Below are positions 42,045-51,238 of a stretch of DNA of 64,000 nt, piece after piece (positions within the stretch are counted from its first letter, which is position 1; every line of letters starts with the position of its first letter). Below the pieces are notes generated by a model. The model ran no database searches, was not told where the DNA came from, and saw nothing but the letters and a program-made list of their open reading frames with translations. The position numbers and the translations under genes were made by a program. This DNA comes from Maricaulis sp. (GTDB lineage Bacteria; Pseudomonadota; Alphaproteobacteria; Caulobacterales; Maricaulaceae), in assembly GCF_017642925.1 (NCBI RefSeq), contig NZ_JAEPOL010000004.1, positions 168,842-232,841 on the forward strand. The letters are read 5' to 3'.

Positions 42045-44360
42045 CTAGAAGGTCGTCGAGAGTTCGATCCCGTAAGTGCGCGGCGCGCCCAGGCGGGACA
42101 CCTCATCGCCGAAGAAGGCGATGATATTGGTGCGGTAGATCTCGTCGGTCAGGTTCTTGCCCCACACCGAAACGGTCCAGTCGCGATCCGGCGGCGTCAG
42201 GGTGACACGGCCGTCGAGCAGGCCGTAAGCGTCTTCCGTCTGGGCATTGTCCGGCGCCCAGAACATTTCGCCCTGATAGCTGTAATTGCCGCGGATGGAG
42301 AGCGCATCCCGCCACGAGCCGAGATCGAGTGTCAGCTCGGCACCGACATTGAACTGGGTTTCCGGCGTGCGTTGAAGCGTATTGCCGGAGGTGTCCAGGC
42401 CGTTGCTGTCGACAAAGTCGACATATTCGGTTTCCAGCACCGTGGCGCCCGCCCACATCATCAAGCGGTCGGTAGCGGCAAACTGGAACTCGGCCTCGAT
42501 ACCCATGATCTCGGCGTCGGCCGCATTGTCGGTGATGTTGCACAGGCAACCATCATCGGTCTGCGTCACCTGCAGGTCCTGATAGTCCATCATGAAGGCG
42601 GCGATGTTGAGCCGGGCACGCCGGTCGAAGAAGTCCAGCTTGGCGCCGAACTCGATATTCTCGACCGTCTCCGGATCATAACCGGACTGGGCGGCCGCCG
42701 GGTTGGCCGGATCGTCCTCGAACCCGCCGCCCTTATAGCCGCGCGACCACGTCAGATAGAACAGGGCATTGTCATTGGGCTCGTATTCCGCCGTCACCTG
42801 AGGCGTCACTTCTTCCCATTCCATGCCGTAGTTCGCCGAGAAGGTGTCGCCTTCCACATAGGTGCCGGCGAGCGGCGTCAGCGCCACCTGATCGGTCGGG
42901 TTGAAAGCGTCGCCACCTTCCACAGCCCGGGCGAAGACGGTGCCGGACTTTTCGTCCCGCGTGTAACGGATACCCGCCACGACCCGGAAATTCTCGGTGA
43001 ACTGATAGCCCAGCTGACCGAAGACGGCTGCGGATGTGGTCTCCGCGAAATTGTCCCAGTGCGATTCACCGGAGAGGGTCGCCAAGGCCGGGAAGGGAAC
43101 TTCCGCCCAGAACCGGTCGAACTTCTCGACTTCGTCATGCTGGTAGTACGCACCGACGATCCAGTCGAAATTGCTGTCGCCAAGGTCGGAGACAAGCCGG
43201 AATTCCTGGGTGAACTGGCTGATCTCTTCGCGCTCATTGACCGGGAAGCGGAACAGAAGCGGCGAGACAATGCCATAGCCACTGTTCGGCCCCATGCCGG
43301 TCTGGTCATAGAGATTGTAGGCGTGACCCTGACGATAGCCGGTGATGCTGGTCAGGGTGGCGAAATCGCCGATATCCCGGTCGATGTCGAGGGAGATACC
43401 CCAGGCCTCGCGCCGCAGCGCCTGCGGAGACTCCACGGTATCACCCTTGTAGATCGGGTGCTCCGGGAAGCTCTCGCGGATGTCCAGCGGCCGGCCACGG
43501 GCGGTACCGATCAGCTCGCGCATGGCGCTCCACGGCCCTTGCGTCGCCGGATCGGGCCCGTCGATTGCCACGGAATGGAAGCCGTTCGACTCGTCGTCCA
43601 TATAGTCGATGACCAGGCGGGCCGAGACATTTCCGTCGATCGGCTGGAACAGCAGCTGAGCCCGGGCCTGCAAGGAGCGCAGATCGTCCAGCTCGCGGTC
43701 ATGCAGCAGGTCGTGGTTGAAGCCGCCCCGATCGCGGGACGAGAAGGAAATCCGGCCTGCAAGCACCTCGTTGATCGGACCGGTCACATGGCCCCGCACG
43801 AGGGTTTCATTGTAATTGCCCAGAGACACCGACAGCGCGCCGCCGGGTTCGAACTCGGGGCTGGCCGTCACGATGCTGATGGCACCGCCGACCACATTGC
43901 GACCCAGAAGCACGCCCTGGGGACCGCGCACGACCTCGACCCGTTCAATGTCGTACATGTCGGCATTGAACAACCCCGACCGGCCCACATAGACATCGTC
44001 CAGGAAGATGCCGATCGACTGGTCTGCCGACGGTGAGTCGAGGCGGGTATTGGTGATGCCGCGGACGTTGAATTCCTGGTCCAGCGGCGACAATGCGGTG
44101 AAGGACAGCGATGTCACGCTGCCTGCCAGATCCTCGAAGCTGAGAATCCGGTCCTTTTCGAGGTTTTCCCCGCTGATCGCCGAGACGGCGATGGCGGAAT
44201 CCTGGACGCTCGCCGCACGGCGTTGCGCCGTGATCTCGATCACGTCGAGCTGCGGGCCCGATCCGGTCTCTTCCGGCTCGGCATTCTGGGCATAGGCTCC
44301 GGCTGTCCCGGTCATGCCGAGTATCAGAGCCAGTGCCGTCATTTGTTTGAACTTATTCAC
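42045..44360 (-). CDS. TonB-dependent outer membrane receptor
   Basis: 771 residues from a GTG at 44360, six bases after GGGGAGG. The signal peptide is MNKFKQMTALALILGMTGTA then GAYA-QN. A TonB-box-like IEITAQRR precedes the plug, with FNVRGITNTR, DDVYVGRSG and VEVVRGPQGVLLGRNVVGGA. The barrel ends TYGIELSTTF. The plug type (RGPQGVLLGRN) is that of receptors common in sphingomonad and Caulobacterales terpenoid, steroid and aromatic loci. Its shared upstream region with the thiolase gene holds two copies of the bipartite motif, so it probably imports this island's substrate. Confidence 0.93.
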   Translation of the reverse strand: MNKFKQMTALALILGMTGTAGAYAQNAEPEETGSGPQLDVIEITAQRRAASVQDSAIAVSAISGENLEKDRILSFEDLAGSVTSLSFTALSPLDQEFNVRGITNTRLDSPSADQSIGIFLDDVYVGRSGLFNADMYDIERVEVVRGPQGVLLGRNVVGGAISIVTASPEFEPGGALSVSLGNYNETLVRGHVTGPINEVLAGRISFSSRDRGGFNHDLLHDRELDDLRSLQARAQLLFQPIDGNVSARLVIDYMDDESNGFHSVAIDGPDPATQGPWSAMRELIGTARGRPLDIRESFPEHPIYKGDTVESPQALRREAWGISLDIDRDIGDFATLTSITGYRQGHAYNLYDQTGMGPNSGYGIVSPLLFRFPVNEREEISQFTQEFRLVSDLGDSNFDWIVGAYYQHDEVEKFDRFWAEVPFPALATLSGESHWDNFAETTSAAVFGQLGYQFTENFRVVAGIRYTRDEKSGTVFARAVEGGDAFNPTDQVALTPLAGTYVEGDTFSANYGMEWEEVTPQVTAEYEPNDNALFYLTWSRGYKGGGFEDDPANPAAAQSGYDPETVENIEFGAKLDFFDRRARLNIAAFMMDYQDLQVTQTDDGCLCNITDNAADAEIMGIEAEFQFAATDRLMMWAGATVLETEYVDFVDSNGLDTSGNTLQRTPETQFNVGAELTLDLGSWRDALSIRGNYSYQGEMFWAPDNAQTEDAYGLLDGRVTLTPPDRDWTVSVWGKNLTDEIYRTNIIAFFGDEVSRLGAPRTYGIELSTTF

Positions 44361-44451
44361 GGTATTCCTCCCCTTCGGTGCACCCGAAGCTGCCTTGCCA
44401 GCGCTATTGGTTGAGGGTCACACCGGAAGGAACGCTACACGCAGCGAGTTA

Positions 44452-44468
44452 GGTTCGTCAATGCAAGT
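44452..44468 (-). promoter_or_regulatory. Bipartite motif copy E (TBDR gene)
   Basis: On the minus strand ACTTGCATTGACGAACC is an exact match to ACTTGCA-N7-ACC, 91 bases before the GTG start of the TBDR. Confidence 0.65.
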
Positions 44469-44763
44469 TAGTATGGATTCTTCGAATGGTCCGATAAATC
44501 GCGATATATAAGGGACTTGCCGCCACTATTTGGCATTTATGCACTTGCGCACTGAAACCAGAAGATCGGCTGCCTGACGGTGCACGCTGGACGCCCGGCG
44601 TCTGGCGGAAACTTGCGAATCCAAACCCGGGGCACTCCTGCGCAAACGCCGTGACAGGCTGCACACGCTCGCCCTGATCGCACCTGCGAACCGACTTGCA
44701 CAGACCACAAGCACCGTGCTCGCAGCTCTCCACTTGCTCCATGATCGTAGCATCGATAAAGTG

Positions 44764-44780
44764 GGTTTGACTACGCAAGT
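44764..44780 (-). promoter_or_regulatory. Bipartite motif copy G (thiolase side)
   Basis: On the minus strand ACTTGCGTAGTCAAACC matches ACTTGCA-N7-ACC with one mismatch. It is 85 bases upstream of the thiolase gene but inverted relative to it. Confidence 0.5.
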
Positions 44781-44865
44781 TAATTCATTGTCAGATTGCC
44801 GTCGGGATCATCATCGCCTGGCGGCCGGAATGCCCAAAGCCGCCGAACACCGAAAAGGGGACGCC

Positions 44866-46125
44866 ATGACCTACCGATCGACCGCCCGGACCAGCCCCCC
44901 GCCTGTTTTCATTCTCGGCGGCGCCCAGAGCGATTTCGCGCGCAACTGGACGCGTGAGAACAAGGGCCTGTTCGACATGATCGCCGAGACGACCGAGGCC
45001 GCGCTCGAGGATGCGCGGATCGATGCCGGCGATGTCGAAGTGCTCCATGTCGGCAATTTCGCGGCGGAACTCTTCTGCGGCCAGGGTCTGCTGGGCGGCA
45101 TGGCCGTCCACGCCAATCCCGCCTTTGCCGGCCTGCCCACCAGCCGGCACGAAGCGGCCTGCGCATCCGGCTCCATGGCGATCCTGGCGGCCATGGCGGA
45201 TATCGAGGCCGGCCGTTATGGCCTAGCCGGCGTGATCGGTGTCGAGATGATGCGGAATGTGCCCGGCCAGACTGCGGCCGAGAATCTCGGCGCCGCCGCC
45301 TGGGCCGGCCGCGAGGCTGTCGGCGCCCGCTATCTCTGGCCGGCGATGTTTTCCAACCTCGCCGCCGAGTATGACCGCCGCTACGGGCTGAACCCGGAAC
45401 ATCTGGCGGAAATTTCGAAGATCAACTTTGCCAACGGACGCCGCAATCCGAATGCCCAGACCCGGAACTGGGAGTTCACCGAGCGCAGCTTTGCCCAGGA
45501 CGATGAAGCCAATCCGGTTATCGAGGGCTGGATGCGCAAGAGCGATTGCGGGCAGGTCACCGACGGCGCGGCCGTGATCTTCCTGGCCTCAGAAGAAGTG
45601 GCCCGCGAGTATGCAGACGCCCGCGGCCTCGATCTGGAAGACATTCCGCGACTGAAAGGCTGGGGTCACACCACGGCCCCGCTTCTGCTTGAAACAAAAC
45701 TCGCCGAGAGCGACGGTAGCGACGGCTATATCTTCCCCTGGGTGCGCAAGGCGATCATCGATGCCTACGCCCGGGCCGGCCTGTCGGGCCCCGACGATCT
45801 CGACCTCGTGGAAACCCACGACTGCTTCTCCGTCACCGAATACATGGCGATCGAGCATTTCGGCCTGTCCGCTCCGGGCGAAGCCTGGAAGCCGGTCGAG
45901 GACGGCGTCATTGCGCCAGGCGGCAAGCTGCCCTTCAACCCCTCCGGCGGGCTGATCGGACTGGGCCACCCCGTCGGCGCGACGGGTGTGCGCATGGCGC
46001 TGGATGCTGCCCGCCAGACCTCGGGTAAGGCCGGCGACTGCCAGGTCGAGGGCGCCCGTACAGCGGCGACCTATAATGTCGGCGGATCAACGACCGCTAG
46101 TGTCAGTCTGGTGATCGGGGTCTGA
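44866..46125 (+). CDS. Thiolase-family acyltransferase, SCP2-thiolase type
   Basis: 419 residues from the ATG at 44866, after AAAAGGGG; the frame is open upstream without a plausible start. The nucleophile Cys99 lies in HEAACASGSMAI. His318 and Cys320 in THDCFSV and His368 in GLGHPVGATG complete the SCP-x/SCP2-type active site, in which HDCF replaces NEAF. Such thiolases release acetyl- or propionyl-CoA from 3-oxoacyl-CoAs, notably on sterol and terpenoid side chains. It is followed six bases later by a second thiolase gene, so both belong to one operon. A control region with bipartite motifs precedes it. Confidence 0.9.
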   Translation: MTYRSTARTSPPPVFILGGAQSDFARNWTRENKGLFDMIAETTEAALEDARIDAGDVEVLHVGNFAAELFCGQGLLGGMAVHANPAFAGLPTSRHEAACASGSMAILAAMADIEAGRYGLAGVIGVEMMRNVPGQTAAENLGAAAWAGREAVGARYLWPAMFSNLAAEYDRRYGLNPEHLAEISKINFANGRRNPNAQTRNWEFTERSFAQDDEANPVIEGWMRKSDCGQVTDGAAVIFLASEEVAREYADARGLDLEDIPRLKGWGHTTAPLLLETKLAESDGSDGYIFPWVRKAIIDAYARAGLSGPDDLDLVETHDCFSVTEYMAIEHFGLSAPGEAWKPVEDGVIAPGGKLPFNPSGGLIGLGHPVGATGVRMALDAARQTSGKAGDCQVEGARTAATYNVGGSTTASVSLVIGV

Positions 46126-46131
46126 TCGGGC

Positions 46132-47340
46132 ATGGAAGTGTATGTTTACGACGCGGTGCGGACGCCGCGCGGCAAGTCGAAGGCCACCGGCGGGCTTGCC
46201 GAATTCACACCGCAGGAACTGGTCGGCCAGCTTGTCGATGCGCTCAGGACCCGGACCGGTGAAGACACGATCGAGCGGGCCGCGGGGCTAACGCTGGGCT
46301 GTGTCGGCCAGATCGGTGCCCAGGGCGGACATATTGCACTGGTCAGCCGGCTGCACGCCAATCTGCCGCCGGAGATGCGGGCGCTTTCACTCAACAATTT
46401 CTGCGTTTCCGGCCTGACGGCCGTCGGCCTCGCCGCCAGCGACGCCCTTGCGTTTGGCGACGACCGGCTGCGCATCGCCGGCGGTGTCGAGATGATGTCG
46501 CGCGTGCCCTTCATGGGCGACCACGCCTTCTATTACGACGACCCGGAGACCGCCGCCCGCCTGCGCTATGTGCCGGTCGTCCTGTCCGCCGACCTGATGG
46601 CCACGATGAACGGCTACGACAAGGCGGCCCTCGACGCCGTGACACTGCGTTCGCACCAGCGCGCGGCAGCCGCTTGGGCGCGCGGCGATATGGACGGCGT
46701 TGTGCCGATTGTCCGCGCGGACGGATCGATCGCCCTCGCCCACGATGAAGGCATACGCCCCGACACGACCGCGGAAAGCCTCGCCGCGATGGAGCCGGCC
46801 TTCGCCGGACTGGGCGCGAAAGGGTTCGACGCCATCATGCTCGCCGCGCGGCCAGAGCTCGACACCATCCAGCACGTCCATTCCGTGGCCAATTGCCCGC
46901 CCACCTGCGACGGCGCCGGACTGGTGCTGATCGGGTCGCGGGCGGCCGGTGAGGCGGCCGGCCTCGCCCCGCGCGCGAGGATCCGCGGCTTTGCCGAAGC
47001 CACCGCCGATCCCGTGCTGCAACTCACCGCCGGCTTCGCCGCAATGGACAGTGTTCTCGCGCAGACCGGGCTGGCGATCAGCGATTTCGACCGTATCGAA
47101 TTCATGGAAGCCTTCGCCGCCACGCCGGTCCGCTTCGAGCGCGAATACGGCCCCGATCCCGACAAGGTCAATCCCGATGGCGGACATCTGGCGATGGGGC
47201 ACCCGATGGGGGCATCAGGTGCCATCCTGCTGGGCACGCTTGTTGACGGTATGGAGCGCCAAGGGGGCAGTCTTGGATTGGTTGTGGTGCATGGCGGTTC
47301 GGGCGTCGGCAGCGCAATGGTGGTCGAACGGGTGTCGTAG
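46132..47340 (+). CDS. Thiolase-family protein (FadA-like) with altered active site
   Basis: 402 residues. The nucleophile is Cys91 in LNNFCVSGL, and His357 is in LAMGHPMGASG. Two conserved positions differ: the NEAFA motif reads MEAFA, and the C-terminal CxGGGxG Cys, the second catalytic cysteine of biosynthetic and degradative thiolases, is His387 in VVHGGSGVGSA. Overall length and EVYVYDAVRTPRGK at the N-terminus are typical of FadA/AtoB. It may have altered chemistry (for example hydrolysis or C-C cleavage without a usual Claisen step) or a partner role with the preceding thiolase. That is inference. Confidence 0.88.
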   Translation: MEVYVYDAVRTPRGKSKATGGLAEFTPQELVGQLVDALRTRTGEDTIERAAGLTLGCVGQIGAQGGHIALVSRLHANLPPEMRALSLNNFCVSGLTAVGLAASDALAFGDDRLRIAGGVEMMSRVPFMGDHAFYYDDPETAARLRYVPVVLSADLMATMNGYDKAALDAVTLRSHQRAAAAWARGDMDGVVPIVRADGSIALAHDEGIRPDTTAESLAAMEPAFAGLGAKGFDAIMLAARPELDTIQHVHSVANCPPTCDGAGLVLIGSRAAGEAAGLAPRARIRGFAEATADPVLQLTAGFAAMDSVLAQTGLAISDFDRIEFMEAFAATPVRFEREYGPDPDKVNPDGGHLAMGHPMGASGAILLGTLVDGMERQGGSLGLVVVHGGSGVGSAMVVERVS

Positions 47341-47359
47341 CGCCCTCGCCGTCGCCGGG

Positions 47360-48595
47360 TCAGTTCTGCCAGACGATCGTGTCTCCCGGCGCAACACCCT
47401 CCCCCAATACGACGCCGGCCGGACCGGTTGCCCGGATCTCCACCTGAACGCGGCGCAGCGGCTCACCAGGTGCATCCCTCACATGAACCCAGGCATCTCC
47501 CGGAGCGCCCTCGACGGCCTGTGCCGGCACCAGGAGAGCCGCATCATCGGCAAACACCACCACATCAATGTCGGCCGTCATGCCGATCCTGACCGACTCA
47601 GCGGCAGAGTCCGGCAGGGGATCCAGGCGGGCCGTGGCCGTGAACTCGGCCAGCTGCCCCGCGGCCGACGCCTCCGCCTGACCGGCGACCGCCGTGAGCG
47701 TGCCGGTCAGCTCCACCCCCGGAAAGCCAGGCCCGGTAACCCGCACGGGAGCACCGGGAAGGAGCGCCGTCACATCGCCCTCGTCGAGCCTGAAACTCAC
47801 ATCAAGCGCATCCGGACGCGCAATAATCAGCAATGGCCGGCCGCGACTGACGCGGCTCCCGGCACGCAGCGGCTCGCCCAGCTCGCCGTCGGCATCGGGC
47901 GGCCGCACCACGAGACCGGCGACCGGCGCACGAAGGGTTGAACTGGCCAGCTCGACCTCGATCCGCTCAAGACGCTCTCGAGCCAGATCGCGCTCGAGCA
48001 ACGCGATCCGGCGCTGGTTTCCCGTACCTCGCTCACGCGTCGCTTCCAACTGTTCAAGCGCCTGGTCCAGCTGCATGCCCAGATCGCGGCGCTGCTGCAC
48101 CAGCCCGTCATACTCCCCGCGGGGAACCAGCCCCCGCTCCAGCAAGGCCGCCGTTTCCTCAAGACGCCGCTCAAGATCCGACAGGTCTGCCCGGGCGCCT
48201 GCCACATCACGGCGAGCCCGGGACATTTCCGGACCGTTCTCCCAATCCTCCAGCTCGGCGGCATCGGCCTCGGCGCGAAGAAGCGCCGCCTCGGCCTGGG
48301 CACGTTCGCGCTGCAGGTCCGCCGGATTGAGCGTGACGAGCGCATCACCCGCAGCGACGCGGTCGCCGACATGCACGTGCAGGGTCTCGATCACGCCTTC
48401 ATAGGGGGCGAGCAGATCCGCACGGTCACCGGGACTGATGCGGCCGGTAAAACCAAGCACGATCTCGACGGGACGGGGTTCCAGGAGCAGGCTTTGCGTC
48501 GCACCGGTCGCAGGTGCACCCGCTCCCGGGCCGCACCCGGGGGACAGCGTGAGCAGCGCTGCAGCTGCAATCAGGGTTCGAGCGTGATGCGCCAT
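47360..48595 (-). CDS. HlyD/MacA-family periplasmic adaptor
   Basis: 411 residues. The N-terminus MAHHARTLIAAAALLTLSPG-C could be a lipoprotein or cleavable signal, although SPGC is a poor lipobox. Lipoyl halves (LLAPYEGVIETLHVHVGDRV and STLRAPVAGLVV) flank a long coiled coil (about 95-215), followed by the beta-barrel domain. It overlaps the end of the TolC-like gene by 25 bases and is the last gene of the ABC-permease-TolC-adaptor operon. It would bridge the permease and TolC protein in a MacAB-TolC-like efflux complex. The convergent thiolase gene ends 19 bases away. Confidence 0.87.
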   Translation of the reverse strand: MAHHARTLIAAAALLTLSPGCGPGAGAPATGATQSLLLEPRPVEIVLGFTGRISPGDRADLLAPYEGVIETLHVHVGDRVAAGDALVTLNPADLQRERAQAEAALLRAEADAAELEDWENGPEMSRARRDVAGARADLSDLERRLEETAALLERGLVPRGEYDGLVQQRRDLGMQLDQALEQLEATRERGTGNQRRIALLERDLARERLERIEVELASSTLRAPVAGLVVRPPDADGELGEPLRAGSRVSRGRPLLIIARPDALDVSFRLDEGDVTALLPGAPVRVTGPGFPGVELTGTLTAVAGQAEASAAGQLAEFTATARLDPLPDSAAESVRIGMTADIDVVVFADDAALLVPAQAVEGAPGDAWVHVRDAPGEPLRRVQVEIRATGPAGVVLGEGVAPGDTIVWQN

Positions 48596-50052
48596 GTTTC
48601 AAGCGTACTCCCGATTTGCTGGTCCAGCGCGGTCAGCGCGTTGAGGTAGGCGATCTCGGCTGCAAGCGCCTGGATGTCGGCCGTGCGCAGGCCGGCCTGC
48701 AGCGAGAGAATCTCGAAGTTCGAGGTCCGGCCGGCCTGCAGCTTTTCCTGCTCCAGTTCCAGGGCGCGTTCGGCGAGGTCTCGCGCCCGGCGTGCCGTCT
48801 CCACCTGACGCCATCGCGCCTCGACCTGCTGCACCGCGTCGCGCACCTGAACCTCGATGGCCTGGGCCAGATCCGCCGATCGCAGCTCCGCCAGATCGAG
48901 GCTGGTGCGGGCGCGCACCACGCCCTGTTCGGCCGACACATCGCCCAAGGGAATCTCCACGCGCAGGCCAGCCGTTACATCCGTCTCATCCTCATAGACT
49001 TCCGCCAGTCCCTGTTCGGCGCCCCGCTGCGTAACCGCACCGAACAGGGAGACATCCCAGCGCCGGCGATCCCGCGCCAGCACAAGGGATTGGCGGGCCT
49101 GCTGGACAGCAATCTCCTGCGCCAGCACATCCACGCGATTGTCCAGGGCCAGCCGTACCGCGCGAACGGTGTCGACGGCGACATATTCCGCATCGACAGG
49201 GCCGGCGGCCTCGATGTTGGTTCGCGGATCGAGTGCAAGAAGGCGGGTCAATGCAAGCTGGGCACTGTTGAGGGCCTGCTCGGCCTGCAGGCGGGCAACA
49301 TCCTGTGCGGCGACGGCTGATTCGGTCTGCACGATATCGGCCGCCGCCATCCGGCCCGCCTCGACGAGGCGACGATTGGTCTCCAGCAGGGCCCGCGCCC
49401 GTTCCAGCGATATGTCGGCCAGCCGGACCTGTTCCTGCGCCTGCATCAAGGCGCGATAGGCAAAGACGATCGCGGTAATCGTATCCGACACGGTGCCCTC
49501 CAGCCGCAGACGGTTGATCCGCTCCTGCAGCCGCGCGATCCGGACCGGGGCAAGATTGACCTCGGGCCCGGCACCGCGGACCAGTGGCTGGCTGACACTC
49601 ACGGTCGCCGATTGGGACAGGCCCCCGCCCGCCCCGCCGAGCCGTTCGGTAAGCTGCCAGGTAAAATCGATCTGCGTGCCCAGTGGCGTCACAAGGCCTA
49701 TCCCCGGCGAGACCGATGCCTCGGACCGGGTTACACCCCCGGAAACCCGGCGAACGACTTCCGCGCGCACTTCGCCGCGCGGCGCAAAGGCCCGCTCGGC
49801 GACATAGAGATCGAACCGTTCGGCCGCGCGCTGCAGATGGGCAGCCTGGACCGTCCGGTTCCGGCGCAGCCCCAGCGCGACAGCCTCGTCGAGCGTGATC
49901 TCGATCACCTGTCCGCCCGGAACGGGATTGTCCGGCGGCGACGGCACACCGGCGAGCGGGTCCGGTTGAGGCAATCGTTGCCGGGCCTCCGCCGGAGCCC
50001 AGTGCACCGCCAGGGCGGCCACCGCAAGGAGAAGGGCAGGACTATTCCGCAC
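48571..50052 (-). CDS. TolC-family outer membrane efflux channel
   Basis: 493 residues from a GTG at 50052, which overlaps the last codons of the permease gene. The signal peptide is VRNSPALLLAVAALAVHWAP then AEA-RQ. The two repeated OEP domains show ITLDEAVALGLRRN.., a long helical region, VRLALDNRVDVLAQEIAVQQ and the late EQEKLQAGRTSNFEILSLQA typical of TolC/OprM relatives. It forms the outer-membrane exit duct. An open extension upstream is only the permease region in another frame. Confidence 0.88.
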   Translation of the reverse strand: MRNSPALLLAVAALAVHWAPAEARQRLPQPDPLAGVPSPPDNPVPGGQVIEITLDEAVALGLRRNRTVQAAHLQRAAERFDLYVAERAFAPRGEVRAEVVRRVSGGVTRSEASVSPGIGLVTPLGTQIDFTWQLTERLGGAGGGLSQSATVSVSQPLVRGAGPEVNLAPVRIARLQERINRLRLEGTVSDTITAIVFAYRALMQAQEQVRLADISLERARALLETNRRLVEAGRMAAADIVQTESAVAAQDVARLQAEQALNSAQLALTRLLALDPRTNIEAAGPVDAEYVAVDTVRAVRLALDNRVDVLAQEIAVQQARQSLVLARDRRRWDVSLFGAVTQRGAEQGLAEVYEDETDVTAGLRVEIPLGDVSAEQGVVRARTSLDLAELRSADLAQAIEVQVRDAVQQVEARWRQVETARRARDLAERALELEQEKLQAGRTSNFEILSLQAGLRTADIQALAAEIAYLNALTALDQQIGSTLETWRITLEP

Positions 50053-51238
50053 GCAAGGCCTCGATCGGATCGACCCGGGCAGCAGCGAAGGCGGGATAAA
50101 GACCAAAGGCACCACCGACGAGAACCGCCACGGCAGGGCCGAGCATGGGTATCCACCACGCCGCCACATAGTCCCAGCCGGACAGCAAGGAAAACAATAC
50201 GGTAACGCTCATGCCGAGCGCCGCCCCCAATGTTCCGCCGCCAAGCGACAGGATCGCGGCCTCGATCGCGAACAGGGTGCGTATATCGGCCGGGGTGGCA
50301 CCAAGCGCCGCCCGCAGGCCGATTTCGCGGCGGCGTTCCATCACACTCATCAGCATGACATTCAGCACGCCAATCCCGCCGACCACCAAGGATATCCCTC
50401 CGATCCCCGCCAGCAAGCGTGCAATGAGACCCGTTTGGCGCTTCATGGCCGCGATCATCTCGCGCGCGCTGCGCACGCTCACCGTCGCGGTGGCATTGCC
50501 CAGCGCCGCCGCGAGACGCGGCCCTGTCCGGTCCGGATCGGCTTCGGGTTGCAGCCTTACCAATGCCACGGTGGGATCCCCGGCTGCCAGGGCGCGCCGG
50601 GCGCAGGAGAGGGGGATCAGGATCGACCGGTCATAATCGACGGGGCTGAGTGCCTCCAGCGGCGCCGGTTCAAGCACGCCGACCAGCGTGAAGACATAAC
50701 CCGCCAGGCTGAGCCGCTCGCCCGGTTCGAGGACGGCCTGGCCGGCCGTCAGATCGCGAGCGACGACTGATCCGGCAACGGCGACAGGGACACAGGCATC
50801 GAACGGCCCCAGCGCACGGCCACGCGCGACGTCCAGCCCGGCAACCGGGAAGATGGCCGGGGTAACGGCGACGATCATGGCGTCTTCTTCCGCGACCTGC
50901 CGCCTGTTCAACGGCCGCACCCCGTCCCGCCCGATGGCCAGCGGTGTGGCTTCAACCACATCGGGATCGCTTGCAGGGAGCCGCTCGATCGTTTCGCGAT
51001 CGAGACGGACGGGGCCTTCGCCGGCCGGAATGCCGCGCAGGACCAGCATGTCGACCCCCATCTGCTCGAACCGCTTCAGCGTCTCGGCCTGGGCGACATG
51101 CCCGAGATTGGTCAGCGCCACGATCGCAGCGGCACCGATTACAATACCGAGCAGCGCCAGCAGTGAACGCGCACCCTGACCCCGCAGATTGGTCAGCGCT
51201 TCAAGGGCAAGCGCTGCCGGTGGCGGCCCCGCCCTCAT
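50042..51238 (-). CDS. MacB-type ABC transporter permease
   Basis: 398 residues. An N-terminal helix (SLLALLGIVIGAAAIVALTN) is followed by the MacB periplasmic core domain (about 60-260) and three C-terminal helices in the FtsX domain: GGISLVVGGIGVLNVMLMSV, MERRREIGLRAALGA and the last pair. MERRREIGLRAALGAT is the typical coupling-helix motif. The protein is standard in length for a separate MacB permease. It overlaps the ATPase gene (ATG inside its last codons) and the TolC gene. Confidence 0.92.
   Translation of the reverse strand: MRAGPPPAALALEALTNLRGQGARSLLALLGIVIGAAAIVALTNLGHVAQAETLKRFEQMGVDMLVLRGIPAGEGPVRLDRETIERLPASDPDVVEATPLAIGRDGVRPLNRRQVAEEDAMIVAVTPAIFPVAGLDVARGRALGPFDACVPVAVAGSVVARDLTAGQAVLEPGERLSLAGYVFTLVGVLEPAPLEALSPVDYDRSILIPLSCARRALAAGDPTVALVRLQPEADPDRTGPRLAAALGNATATVSVRSAREMIAAMKRQTGLIARLLAGIGGISLVVGGIGVLNVMLMSVMERRREIGLRAALGATPADIRTLFAIEAAILSLGGGTLGAALGMSVTVLFSLLSGWDYVAAWWIPMLGPAVAVLVGGAFGLYPAFAAARVDPIEALRAE

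Larger units (their letters stand above)
44361..44865. promoter_or_regulatory. Long divergent regulatory region (505 bases) between TBDR and thiolase genes
   Basis: No convincing gene is present. It contains bipartite motif copies at 44452-44468 and 44764-44780, plus half-site sequences ACTTGC at 44515-44520 and ACTTGCA at 44694-44700. The segment 44461-44520 is the most AT-rich and includes GATAAATCGCGATATATAAG. This looks like the main control region of the catabolic island. Confidence 0.6.

Noticed and set aside
44515..44531. ACTTGCC element as a full bipartite site
   Set aside because: The second half is TTT, so it is counted as a half-site only.
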